Shown in pieces: positions 1-7,845 of a stretch of 37,711 bases of DNA. Source of the DNA: Caulobacteraceae bacterium (lineage in GTDB: Bacteria; Pseudomonadota; Alphaproteobacteria; Caulobacterales; Caulobacteraceae); assembly GCA_025352165.1 (NCBI GenBank), contig JANXTX010000076.1:1-37711 (forward strand), written 5' to 3'. Numbering within the stretch: position 1 is the stretch's first letter; each line of letters starts with the position of its first letter. A program made the position numbers and the translations under genes. The notes under the pieces are model-generated. The model was not told the DNA's origin. It did no database searches and saw nothing but the letters and a program-made list of their open reading frames with translations.

Positions 1-2
1 TG

Positions 3-83
3 GCCGTCGCACCCGACGCCGGCGTTGTGGTAGTCCTCTTCATGGCGTTGCCTTTCTTCGTGGAATCAGCACCCCGAGCCTAA
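3..83 (+). CDS. 3' end of an unidentified gene (partial)
   Basis: An open frame runs in from the window edge and stops at a TAA at 81-83. It would encode the last 26 residues of a protein, with a hydrophobic stretch (VVVVLFMALPFF) before a short polar tail. The orientation matches the transporter gene that starts 60 bp later, so it could be an upstream gene of the same cluster. The fragment is too short to identify and could be chance. Confidence 0.3.
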   Translation, partial: AVAPDAGVVVVLFMALPFFVESAPRA

Positions 84-142
84 CGGCTCAAGGCGGGCAA
101 TGCCGACCCCCTCCTATTTCAACATTCCTCGGGACATCCCCA

Positions 143-1432
143 ATGGCAAACGCTCTCGACCATAAGTTTGACAGTCTTGGGCACGGCGCTCTGCGCAAGG
201 CCACCTGGCGGTTGTTGCCGCTTCTCGGTCTGGGTTATCTCATTGCCTATATCGATCGCGTAAACATCAGTTTCGCAGCTCTGGAGATGAACAAGGACCT
301 CGGCTTCAGCGCCGCGGTGTATGGTCTGGGCGGCGGACTATTTTTCCTCAGCTATGCCTTGCTTGAGGTGCCTTCCAATCTGGCCCTCATCCGTTTCGGG
401 GCCAGGCGATGGATCGCCAGAATCATGGTGACCTGGGGATTTCTGGCGGTTGGCATGATGTTCGTCCGCACTCCAATTCAGTTCTACGTAATGCGACTTC
501 TGCTCGGTGCGGCCGAGGCCGGGTTCTTTCCTGGCGTGATCTATTACCTGATGAACTGGTTTCCTGCTGATCAGCGTGGCCGGGCTATCAGCCGGTTTTA
601 CCTGGCTCTACCCATAAGCGGCATTCTTATGGGGGTCGTTGCCGGCCCATTACTAGGCTTGCGGGGTCTATTGGGACTTTCTGGATGGCAATGGCTTTTC
701 CTGACCGAGGGGCTGCCGGCGGTTCTCGTAAGCGGCCTCATGCTCTGGGCGTTGCCCGACGGCCCCCACGACGCGAAATGGCTTAGTGAGGGCGAGCGAA
801 CCTGGCTCCTTGGAACGCTCGCCGCGGAGAAGCAGGGATCGCAATTTTCATCGGATCACGGTTTCGCTCGGACCCTGACGGATTGGCGAATCTGGCTCCT
901 CGGCGCCGCGAACATATGCATTCTCGGTGTTGCCTATGCTTTCAACCTTTCGGCTCCGGCGATCCTCCGAGAGGGAACCCATTGGAGCATCTCCAATGTC
1001 GGGTACCTGACGGCATTCGCCTCGATGCTGGGCGGAGTCGGGATGATTGCCGCCGGTATCATATCGGACCGTCTTGGGGATCGTTACCTTCCCGTTGCAA
1101 TGTTCCTGTTGGCATTGGCAATTGCCTATGCGGTGATGGGCCATTTCGCCGCGCCGTGGGTCATTGTTCCCGCCTATGCAACGAGTATCATGTTCGCGAA
1201 TGCTGCCCAGGGGGGGTTCTGGACGATTCCTGGCGAACGATTTCATGGTCGATCCGCCGCCGCTGCTATTGCGGCTATTGGCTCGATTGGCATGATCGGC
1301 GCCGCGTCCGGCCCTTACCTCTGGGGGCTGGCACGGGACCACTTCGGCGGCTTCCAGGTGGGCCTTTTGGCATTGTCGGTTACCTGCCTGATCGCAGTAT
1401 CGATTATAGTTCTGGCGCGCCGCGTCCGCTAA
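143..1432 (+). CDS. MFS transporter, anion:cation symporter (ACS) type
   Basis: A 429-residue polytopic inner-membrane protein with the usual length and about 12 hydrophobic segments of the major facilitator superfamily. The first helix region carries the AYIDRVNISFAAL signature typical of the ACS (phthalate/tartrate/4-hydroxyphenylacetate permease) branch, and the GAAEAGFFPGVIYYLMNWFP and RGRAISRFY segments around residues 130-155 are also characteristic. Family members import organic acids with protons. The ATG at 143 is preceded by a weak purine-rich site (CGGGA). It lies upstream of a DUF2855 gene and an enoyl-CoA hydratase gene in the same direction, so uptake of a carboxylic acid that those enzymes degrade is a reasonable inference. 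The substrate cannot be read from the sequence. Confidence 0.9.
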   Translation: MANALDHKFDSLGHGALRKATWRLLPLLGLGYLIAYIDRVNISFAALEMNKDLGFSAAVYGLGGGLFFLSYALLEVPSNLALIRFGARRWIARIMVTWGFLAVGMMFVRTPIQFYVMRLLLGAAEAGFFPGVIYYLMNWFPADQRGRAISRFYLALPISGILMGVVAGPLLGLRGLLGLSGWQWLFLTEGLPAVLVSGLMLWALPDGPHDAKWLSEGERTWLLGTLAAEKQGSQFSSDHGFARTLTDWRIWLLGAANICILGVAYAFNLSAPAILREGTHWSISNVGYLTAFASMLGGVGMIAAGIISDRLGDRYLPVAMFLLALAIAYAVMGHFAAPWVIVPAYATSIMFANAAQGGFWTIPGERFHGRSAAAAIAAIGSIGMIGAASGPYLWGLARDHFGGFQVGLLALSVTCLIAVSIIVLARRVR

Positions 1433-1466
1433 TTTGCCCTTGAAAATCTCGCGGAAACCCAGATGT

Positions 1467-1477
1467 CACACTGTGTG
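1467..1477. promoter_or_regulatory. small inverted repeat, possible operator
   Basis: CACAC-T-GTGTG, five-base arms around one base, lies in the 130-bp gap between the transporter and the DUF2855 gene. It could be a regulator half-site pair controlling the downstream gene. This rests on symmetry only. Confidence 0.2.
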
Positions 1478-1484
1478 TTGGCTG

Positions 1485-1499
1485 GCCCGTCTCGCGGGC
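1485..1499 (+). terminator. short hairpin after the MFS gene
   Basis: GCCCG and CGGGC arms surround a five-base loop (TCTCG), followed by CTTGTTC. It sits 53 bp after the transporter stop codon and could be a weak terminator. It lacks a real T tract. Confidence 0.25.
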
Positions 1500-1530
1500 T
1501 TGTTCAGGAACCAATAAAGAAAATCCAAAC

Positions 1531-1546
1531 GGCCGCTTGCGCGGCC
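1531..1546 (+). promoter_or_regulatory. stem-loop just upstream of the DUF2855 ribosome site
   Basis: GGCCGC-TTGC-GCGGCC, a perfect six-base stem with a four-base loop, ends 5 bp before the purine-rich GGGGAGCGG that precedes the ATG at 1563. It could end read-through transcription from the transporter gene or modulate translation. Only the symmetry and the position support it. Confidence 0.3.
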
Positions 1547-1562
1547 TTAGGGGAGCGGAACA

Positions 1563-2639
1563 ATGATCGAACTACAACTCCGTCGCGACGACATCCGCCG
1601 TCAACAGACAATTGTAAAATTGCCTACGCCTCTGGTTGACGATGCCGTTCGGCTGCGTATTGAACTCTTCTCGCTCACCTCAAACAACGTCACCTATGCG
1701 GCGATGGGCGAGGGCATCCTCGGATATTGGGACTTTTTCCCGGCCGCCGATGGCTGGGGTCGTCCGCCTTGCTGGGGATTTGCAACGGTTGAGGCCTCTA
1801 ATGTTCCGGCGCTCGCCATTGGCGCACGATTCTGGGGCTACTTCCCGGTCGGAACCCACCTTGACGTCATCCCGACCCAGATCAATGGACATGGATTCAC
1901 CGATGGCGCCGTCCATCGTCAGGCCAAGGCGCCAGTCTACAACCGCTATTTCGCAACCGCTGCAGATGCTTCTTATGTCGCGGACCGTGAGGCGGAGCAG
2001 ACCTTGTTTCGTCCACTTTACGCCACTGGCTGGTGGGCGGCCGACTGTATTGCCCGCGGTGCTCCCGTCCCACGCACGGCGATTCTTTCTAGCGCCTCCT
2101 CAAAGACCGCACTCTCCACCGCTCATCAGCTGGGGCGCCTGGGTGACACTATCATCGTCGGCCTGACCTCAGCGAAGAACCGGGACTATGTGGAATCCAC
2201 CGGCCTCTACGATAGCACCGTGGCTTATGACGAAATCGGGGAGCTCTCCGTCGAAGGACCTGCCGTATTCGTCGACTACCTTGGCCGCCGCAAGGTCACC
2301 TCGACGATCCACCGAAGGCTCGGGGCCACTCTCGTCCGTAGCCTGACAATCGGCATCACCGACTGGACAGCGATGGCCAAGGGCATCGGGGACGGTGAGC
2401 CACTGGAGGGCGTTACTCCTGAATTCTTCTTCGTCCCCGACTACATGGCTGGTCGCGTAAAGGAGGATGGCCCGGCGCTAAATGCCCGCATGGTCGATGA
2501 CATGCGCGTCTTCTACCCTGTGTCCAATGCGCTGGTCCGCCCCGTCGTCGCCAGGGGAATCCAGGCCGTCGAAGCCTCCTGGCGCCAATTGACAGGCGGT
2601 GAAGTTCCGCCCGACATCGGACTTGTCCATGGCTGGTGA
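1563..2639 (+). CDS. DUF2855 family protein (MDR-like fold inferred)
   Basis: A 358-residue protein that I recognise as DUF2855, a family without an established function. The middle (about residues 175-225) reads like a degenerate nucleotide-binding half of a medium-chain dehydrogenase/reductase: AILSSASSKTALSTAHQL, then IIVGLTSAKN about 25 residues on, then STGLYDSTVAYDEI. The FWGYFPVG segment near residue 95 also recalls quinone-oxidoreductase-like proteins. A canonical GxGxxG loop and zinc cysteines are not visible. The ATG follows GGGGAGCGG. The end overlaps the enoyl-CoA hydratase start, so the two are probably translationally coupled. A redox step in catabolism of a carbonyl compound is inference only. 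Confidence 0.8.
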   Translation: MIELQLRRDDIRRQQTIVKLPTPLVDDAVRLRIELFSLTSNNVTYAAMGEGILGYWDFFPAADGWGRPPCWGFATVEASNVPALAIGARFWGYFPVGTHLDVIPTQINGHGFTDGAVHRQAKAPVYNRYFATAADASYVADREAEQTLFRPLYATGWWAADCIARGAPVPRTAILSSASSKTALSTAHQLGRLGDTIIVGLTSAKNRDYVESTGLYDSTVAYDEIGELSVEGPAVFVDYLGRRKVTSTIHRRLGATLVRSLTIGITDWTAMAKGIGDGEPLEGVTPEFFFVPDYMAGRVKEDGPALNARMVDDMRVFYPVSNALVRPVVARGIQAVEASWRQLTGGEVPPDIGLVHGW

Positions 2640-3411
2640 CATGCGGTTTGTCGATGTCACCAGGACGGAGCGTGTCACCACCATCACGCTCAATCGGCCC
2701 CGGGTGATGAACGCCATCAATCCAGCCATGCACGAGGAGCTACAAGTCGCGTTTGACGATTTCTCGGCGGACTCCGAACAACACATTGCTGTGGTGACGG
2801 GGGCGGGGAACCGGGCGTTTTGCGCCGGCAGTGATCTCAAGGAGCGAGACCCCGACCGGGCCTACCCGAAGAACGGCTATGCAGGACTGATCGAGCGCTT
2901 CGACCTGAACAAGCCGGTGATCGCCGCCGTCAACGGTCTGGCGCTGGGCGGCGGCTTCGAGATTGCGCTAGCCTGCGACATCATCATTGCCGCTGAAACC
3001 GCTACCTTCGGGCTTCCCGAACCCCTGGTCGGTCTCGTCGCCCGCGGGGGGGGACTGCATCGCCTTCCGCGGCAGATCGGCCTTAAGGCCGCCATGGGCA
3101 TCATCCTCTCGTCGCGACGTGTCAGCGCGGAGGAGGGCAGAGCGCTCGGCTTCGTCAACGAGGTAGTTCCGGCGGACTTGCTTGATGGCGCCGTCAGACG
3201 TTGGTGCGACGATATTCTCCGGGCATCGCCGATGGCGATCCGCGCCTCGAAGGACACCGTCCTGCGTGGTCTGTCCGAACCCGATGTCGCCGCCGGCATG
3301 CGGGGACAGTCTTTCTGGCGGGCGTTCATTGAACTTGAGGCCAGCGAGGACGCCCGGGAAGGAGCCCGAGCCTTCGCCGAAAAGCGCCCGCCTGTTTGGA
3401 AGGGCCGCTGA
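2629..3411 (+). CDS. enoyl-CoA hydratase/isomerase family protein
   Basis: A 260-residue crotonase-fold enzyme. Oxyanion-hole and active-site segments are intact: FCAGSDLKE near residue 64, NGLALGGGFE with Glu111, and GLPEP with Glu131. These match the two catalytic glutamates of true hydratases, so hydration of a 2-enoyl-CoA is more likely than a different crotonase reaction. The ATG at 2629 gives an 11-bp overlap with the DUF2855 gene; ATG 2641 and an upstream GTG at 2599 are alternatives. The stop codon is inside a strong hairpin (3402-3428). The usual PGAGG after the second Glu is replaced by VARGGG, so substrate preference may differ. The acyl-CoA substrate is unknown. Confidence 0.88.
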   Translation: MAGDMRFVDVTRTERVTTITLNRPRVMNAINPAMHEELQVAFDDFSADSEQHIAVVTGAGNRAFCAGSDLKERDPDRAYPKNGYAGLIERFDLNKPVIAAVNGLALGGGFEIALACDIIIAAETATFGLPEPLVGLVARGGGLHRLPRQIGLKAAMGIILSSRRVSAEEGRALGFVNEVVPADLLDGAVRRWCDDILRASPMAIRASKDTVLRGLSEPDVAAGMRGQSFWRAFIELEASEDAREGARAFAEKRPPVWKGR

Positions 3412-3428
3412 CGCTCCGTCGGCGGCCC
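3402..3428. terminator. 12-bp hairpin between convergent genes, containing a stop codon
   Basis: GGGCCGCTGACG pairs with CGTCGGCGGCCC around a three-base CTC loop. All 12 pairs form, one as G-U. The TGA of the enoyl-CoA hydratase gene (3409-3411) lies in the left arm, and the convergent cyclase gene ends at 3445. Position and stability fit a bidirectional transcription stop. Neither side has a clean T run, so Rho-independent action is uncertain. Confidence 0.55.
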
Positions 3429-3444
3429 GATCCTGGTAATTGAA

Positions 3445-4383
3445 CTATTTTAACGCCAGCGGATTGACCGGCGACCCGAAACCATTGGTGACCGCCAGTG
3501 GGGGTGCGGCGAGCAAGAAAGTGTACCGGCCATCCTCCGCGCAATCGGCCGCAAGTGCGTCCAGGTTGAACATTTCCCCCAGCGGGCAACCCATGTCGCG
3601 CAGGCACAGCATGTGGAAGGCTAACGGCACCGCGGAACCTAGCCCCTCCGGGTTAAGAATTTCCACAGCCATGTTGTCGGCACAGACCGCCGCCAGCGAA
3701 TTATCATATACCCACTCGGCGCAGTGATGGCTCAGGCCCGGCTGCATGCCCATGAAACCGGGCCGGTTCTGGTCGTGGGTAAACATCTGGATGTGCCCGG
3801 TCCTCACCAGGACAATGTCTCCCTTCCTGATTTCGACACCGGTCGCGGCGCATGCGGCATTTAGATCGTCGACGCTGATCGCATAATCGCTTGGCAGGCG
3901 CTCGACACTCTTATGGCGCGCGATGTCGATCAGCACGCCGCGTGACATGATGCCCGGGGTCGCCAGATGCTCGATGCCCATCTTCGCGGCGCCCTTCTCC
4001 GAAAGCGTCGTGTGGGCATCGCAGCCGTTATAGAGTTGCCCGTCGTAGTGGACGTGCCCCAGCGCGTCCCACTGTGTCGCAGCCTGCAGCGGCATATGGA
4101 CCACATCATCCGAATAGACGACGCCCGGATAGGCCGGGTTCAACGGTGTGAAAAGGTCGGTGACATAGACCTTGGGATTGAACCGTCCGCCGCCGCCCGG
4201 CTGTGGACCATTCTTGTCAAAGTTGAGACCGAGGTTGAATAGTTTGCCTGACTGAACCGTGGCAACCGCATCCTTGAGCGTTTCTGGCCCAATATGGTTC
4301 AGGGTCCCGCGTTGATCCTCCGGACCCCAGCGCCCCCAGTTGCGCACCTTCTCGGCAATATGATCGAAATTCAGTGGTTTCAT
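3445..4383 (-). CDS. cyclase family protein (kynurenine formamidase-like, PF04199)
   Basis: A 312-residue protein of the metal-dependent cyclase/formamidase superfamily, whose members hydrolyse cyclic amides, N-formyl groups or lactones, or cyclise polyketides. The N-terminal GRWGPEDQRGTLNHI is typical of the family's longer bacterial members. The metal-site motif, normally HxGTHxDxPxH, aligns at residues 100-110 as QAATQWDALGH: the first and second His are Gln, while Asp106 and His110 remain. I chose the ATG at 4383 because AGGGAA lies about 10 bases upstream; a longer reading frame extends to 4443. It is convergent with the transporter/DUF2855/hydratase group and probably belongs to the same pathway. 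Confidence 0.82.
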   Translation of the reverse strand: MKPLNFDHIAEKVRNWGRWGPEDQRGTLNHIGPETLKDAVATVQSGKLFNLGLNFDKNGPQPGGGGRFNPKVYVTDLFTPLNPAYPGVVYSDDVVHMPLQAATQWDALGHVHYDGQLYNGCDAHTTLSEKGAAKMGIEHLATPGIMSRGVLIDIARHKSVERLPSDYAISVDDLNAACAATGVEIRKGDIVLVRTGHIQMFTHDQNRPGFMGMQPGLSHHCAEWVYDNSLAAVCADNMAVEILNPEGLGSAVPLAFHMLCLRDMGCPLGEMFNLDALAADCAEDGRYTFLLAAPPLAVTNGFGSPVNPLALK

Positions 4384-4506
4384 CTGGGTGTTCCCTGGCT
4401 TGTGTTTTCCGACTGACGCTATTGCCCAACCACCTACGGTCAAGCCGAAACTCAGGAGAGCCTACGGAAATCAGAGTTACCCTGTCGTCCGGCGAATTTG
4501 ATCAGG

Positions 4507-4902
4507 CTATTCCGGATCGCCGTTGCCCATGCCGCTCAACAATTGCACCGCGGCGCTGAAATTTGGCGGGGACAACGGCGATAGGGGCTGCGCCGCCTGC
4601 GACCGCTTCGCCGATACGATACGGTTTTGGTCAAACTGCTGATTCAGACCGATCCGCTGCCTCGCGAGTTGCAACTGTTGCGCCTCGGCGGCTTGACGCT
4701 CCGCAAGATCGTGACGCGCATCGTCCATGGTCTTCGGAGCGTTGGGGCCAAGGGGGCAGGCTGACGGCATGTTCGGGCCCTCGCAGGCGATGATCGCGGG
4801 TGCGGGTTGTGTGACCTGAACGGCCGCATCGAGTGGCAAGCCGATGACAGCAGCTGTCACCCCCAACATGTACGCGACGCTGTTCAGGTTTGTGTTGCAC
4901 AT
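4507..4902 (-). CDS. hypothetical small secreted protein
   Basis: A 131-residue protein I do not recognise. Residues about 8-27 form a hydrophobic segment ending in LPLDAAVQ, which could be a Sec signal peptide. Two cysteines (CEGPNMPSAC) follow and may form a disulfide in the periplasm. Residues about 60-85 are rich in Gln, Ala and Arg and look helical, possibly coiled coil. The ATG is preceded by AGGAGC at good spacing, which supports it being real. It lies 123 bp upstream of the cyclase gene on the same strand; a functional link is not evident. Confidence 0.55.
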   Translation of the reverse strand: MCNTNLNSVAYMLGVTAAVIGLPLDAAVQVTQPAPAIIACEGPNMPSACPLGPNAPKTMDDARHDLAERQAAEAQQLQLARQRIGLNQQFDQNRIVSAKRSQAAQPLSPLSPPNFSAAVQLLSGMGNGDPE

Positions 4903-5296
4903 ATCAATTGCTCCTGATCAGCTATGCCCCATCCCTACGTATGGCAATTGACAGTAAGCTACGCTGGGAGCGCCTCTGGTTGAATGCGACCGCTTGACCC
5001 GGAATGCGATCCAAATTTTGACCCCGATGGGCCATTGTTCGATTTGACAAAGCACGGGCAGCGATGCCACGCCCGCCATTAACTCTGGCTCAAGTTTGAT
5101 GATTCCGGGAATGGTTCGGAACATAAGGATCTTAGTTGGCCGTTGCATTTGGTGGCTGCACAACGTTCAGGCGTGCGGTGTTGTGATGGGATTTTCTTCC
5201 AGCGCAGGGGGATTCGCGCATGCGATGCCTGTGTCCTTGACCAAGGGCGCCTAAGACTGATTGATGCCCCCCTTTTCGTTGAGGCGATTTCGAGCA
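4903..5296. other. 394-bp non-coding stretch, possible mobile-element remnant
   Basis: No convincing gene is present on either strand. The stretch separates the divergent small secreted gene and the sulfotransferase-like gene, so it should hold both promoters. It contains four TTGAC words on the + strand (4948, 4994, 5018, 5044). The segment 4994-5025, with TTGACCCGGAATGCGA and AAATTTTGACCCC, resembles from memory the repeated ends of IS21-family elements. No transposase frame survives nearby, so a decayed element is only a suggestion. Confidence 0.3.
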
Positions 5297-7822
5297 ATGT
5301 TCGTCATCCACATTGGGCTGAAAAAGTCAGGGTCCGCATCGATCCAAACCTTTCTCGCTGCCAATGAGGATGCGCTTCGCTCCGTCGGCGTTGACTACTC
5401 GCCGGTTGGCCGCACAAAGCGCAAGGCCCATCACAATCTCGCAAGCGAAGCGATCGTTCGTAAACGGTTCAGCGCAGAGCGCGGCACCCTGGCAGATTTG
5501 GCCGAGGCGGCGCAAAAATCGCAGGCCAAACGTATCATTATATCGTCTGAGGTTTTCGAGGGCTGCGAGGATCATGCCGTTGAATACATCAAGGCCGCTT
5601 TGGCGCCTGTCGGGCGGGATTTTTGTATTGTCCTGATTGTGCGCGAGCTAATGGACCTTATCACGTCCAGCTTCGCACAGAAAATTCGATATGGATTCCA
5701 TACCTATGATTTTGATGAATTTTTCGAATCAAGATTGAACGAAACGCGCGTGGACTATTTCGAAACCGCAAGTCGGTGGGCCAATTCATTTGGCTGGGAA
5801 AGTATTCGAATTCGTCCGCTTGATGCCCGTCATTTGCGCAATGGCGACCTTATTGATGACTTCCTCGAGTGTGCAGGGGTAGACATCAACGATCCACTAT
5901 TCCCTCCGATGGTTCGGCCAGGTCTGGTGAATGCAGCAAGTGGCTGGAAAACCCTGGAAGCCATTCGGGGGCTACACTTGGGCAGGCATGGACTTTCGCC
6001 CACGCACCCGCTGGCCATTCTCGTTAGCAATAGAAAGGTCCGTGCCGAAGGCAAGGCGATCGAACGCGTTGCTCAAGACATAAGTAAGCAACTGGGGTGG
6101 TCGGCGGACAAGAGTCTTTACCTAACTAGGGCTCAAGCGCAGCAGAGCCTTGATATATACGTAAGTGCGATAGAGGCGCTAAATGAACGATTGACGATCC
6201 CGCTACCGCCGCCACGCACGCTCGACGAGCGGGGGTTCACCGAACGAGCATTTCTCCCTGACATCAGCCGAATTTCGCCAGTCGAACTCGAGGTGTTCTT
6301 CGATGAGATCGCTGATAGCCTTTTTGCTGAGGCAAGGGGTAAGCCTCGCGCGGGCGCCGATGAACGAATCGTCGAACAAGTGGTCGGTTCGAAGCCCGCG
6401 ATCATGATCCGTTACCCGGCTGCGCAAAAAGCTACGCCGACGCTTCTGATTGAGTCAAATCAGTTTTACGATCTCAGCGATCGATCGACTATCGCGTCCC
6501 AGATTAGAGAAATTACCGGGGGGGAGGCTGTAGACGTTCAGTTCGTACCAACTCATTTTTTGAGATTGAAGCCCTCGGGGCAGATCAGCCGCCCGGCGAC
6601 AGAAAAGCTCTGGGCCGGCATTGTTGCGGCAAGATCTCGCCGTCGTCCAAATTTCGGCAAAACAGGGCGTCTGAAGATCGTTTCGTTGGCATTTGGGCGA
6701 ACCCTACGTCAGGTACGTTTAGAGCATTTGACAAATTTGGCGGAATACATCGGGGGTCCTGTCCAGTTCAAATCAATCAACCTACCACCCGCGCCAATTC
6801 TCGTGTCGGATGCCGTATTTCTTGAATATTCAATGACGACGATTAAGGAGCAGCGGCCATTTGAGGAGATGCTGAAGTGTTTCGACGAGCTGAGATCAGC
6901 AGACGCCCTGATAATTGATGATATTTCTGAATTGCAATGGCCGATGAGGCGTTGCTACCCCATTTTATCGCATCAGTTGCAGCGTTCCGAAGACGCGGAC
7001 CTGCTTGCTTATCGCCAGAACCCGTACATCGTGTCGCACCATCAGCTACCGGTGGCTGTAATCAACGGACAAAACATTGGGATCTCCTCACGAGATACCG
7101 CAATTGACGCATTGTCGCGTTTGCTTGGCGTGCCGATTTTCAGGATCGCCACGACCCAAGCGCTTACCGAGCATACTTCTGAATGGGACCACCGTCCAAT
7201 GTCAGAGCTTGTCGGAACGCCAGGCATCAAGGGAATAGACCCTGATGAATTAGTCCGGGTCCTCGGCGAGTGGATCAATCAGAAGGTCGTGGAGGGGGCA
7301 GTGCGCTCGGTGGCTGGCCAGCCAACAGCCAAGTTCGCGCGGCAATCGGACCAACTGGCGTTCGAATGCCAGGCGGTAGACCGCGCGGCGTTGACGAACC
7401 TGTTGACATCTTTTGATCGGTTCCGGGTCGTTGGCCCGGGTTCCAGCCTGTCCTTCATCGAAAAATTCTTACACACGTCCGGAAAGACATATGTGCGCGC
7501 GGACACCCATGAAGCTGGTAGTTCCGATACCAATGAACCCTTTGATTGCCTAATATCCTGCGGGGCCAACGGATACGTTGATACACCCGCGGCGGCCGTC
7601 GCTTTGATGCCCGCAGGGTGGCCGACTCCGGCGATTAATGCTCCTTCATGGATGGCAGGCACTGAATGGAGCGCGGTCCTGCCCGGCTGCCAACCAGAAC
7701 ACTGGTATTCTCCGACAGCTTCGCAGAACCGCTATACCGTTGAGGAAAGGGCCTTGGTGGCCGAAATCACGCGCCTCATCCGGGGGCAGCGCCTTCGCCG
7801 ATTGAGCCAGAGCGACGGGTAA
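5297..7822 (+). CDS. large sulfotransferase-like protein, C-terminal two-thirds unknown
   Basis: An 841-residue protein. The N-terminal 220 residues look like a P-loop sulfotransferase: FVIHIGLKKSGSASIQTFL is the strand-loop-helix that would bind the 5'-phosphosulfate of PAPS, followed by RIIISSEVFEG and VLIVRELMDLITSSFAQ, which resembles the 3'-phosphate-binding Arg/Ser segment. Residues about 450-660 and 680-841 contain further alternating strand/helix blocks that I cannot assign. No signal peptide or membrane helix is seen, so a cytoplasmic enzyme acting on a surface glycan or lipid precursor is plausible. ATG 5297 starts exactly at the first strand; ATG 5261 would add 12 residues. Frequent ATA, TTA and CGA codons set it apart from neighbours and suggest acquisition. 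Its end is convergent with metY, 23 bp away. Confidence 0.65.
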   Translation: MFVIHIGLKKSGSASIQTFLAANEDALRSVGVDYSPVGRTKRKAHHNLASEAIVRKRFSAERGTLADLAEAAQKSQAKRIIISSEVFEGCEDHAVEYIKAALAPVGRDFCIVLIVRELMDLITSSFAQKIRYGFHTYDFDEFFESRLNETRVDYFETASRWANSFGWESIRIRPLDARHLRNGDLIDDFLECAGVDINDPLFPPMVRPGLVNAASGWKTLEAIRGLHLGRHGLSPTHPLAILVSNRKVRAEGKAIERVAQDISKQLGWSADKSLYLTRAQAQQSLDIYVSAIEALNERLTIPLPPPRTLDERGFTERAFLPDISRISPVELEVFFDEIADSLFAEARGKPRAGADERIVEQVVGSKPAIMIRYPAAQKATPTLLIESNQFYDLSDRSTIASQIREITGGEAVDVQFVPTHFLRLKPSGQISRPATEKLWAGIVAARSRRRPNFGKTGRLKIVSLAFGRTLRQVRLEHLTNLAEYIGGPVQFKSINLPPAPILVSDAVFLEYSMTTIKEQRPFEEMLKCFDELRSADALIIDDISELQWPMRRCYPILSHQLQRSEDADLLAYRQNPYIVSHHQLPVAVINGQNIGISSRDTAIDALSRLLGVPIFRIATTQALTEHTSEWDHRPMSELVGTPGIKGIDPDELVRVLGEWINQKVVEGAVRSVAGQPTAKFARQSDQLAFECQAVDRAALTNLLTSFDRFRVVGPGSSLSFIEKFLHTSGKTYVRADTHEAGSSDTNEPFDCLISCGANGYVDTPAAAVALMPAGWPTPAINAPSWMAGTEWSAVLPGCQPEHWYSPTASQNRYTVEERALVAEITRLIRGQRLRRLSQSDG

Positions 7823-7845
7823 CCGAGATCGCAATCGCGCCTAGA

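Noticed and set aside
4918-5163. 81-codon - strand frame in the 4903-5296 gap
   Set aside because: No convincing ribosome site, no similarity recognised, and composition like random sequence.
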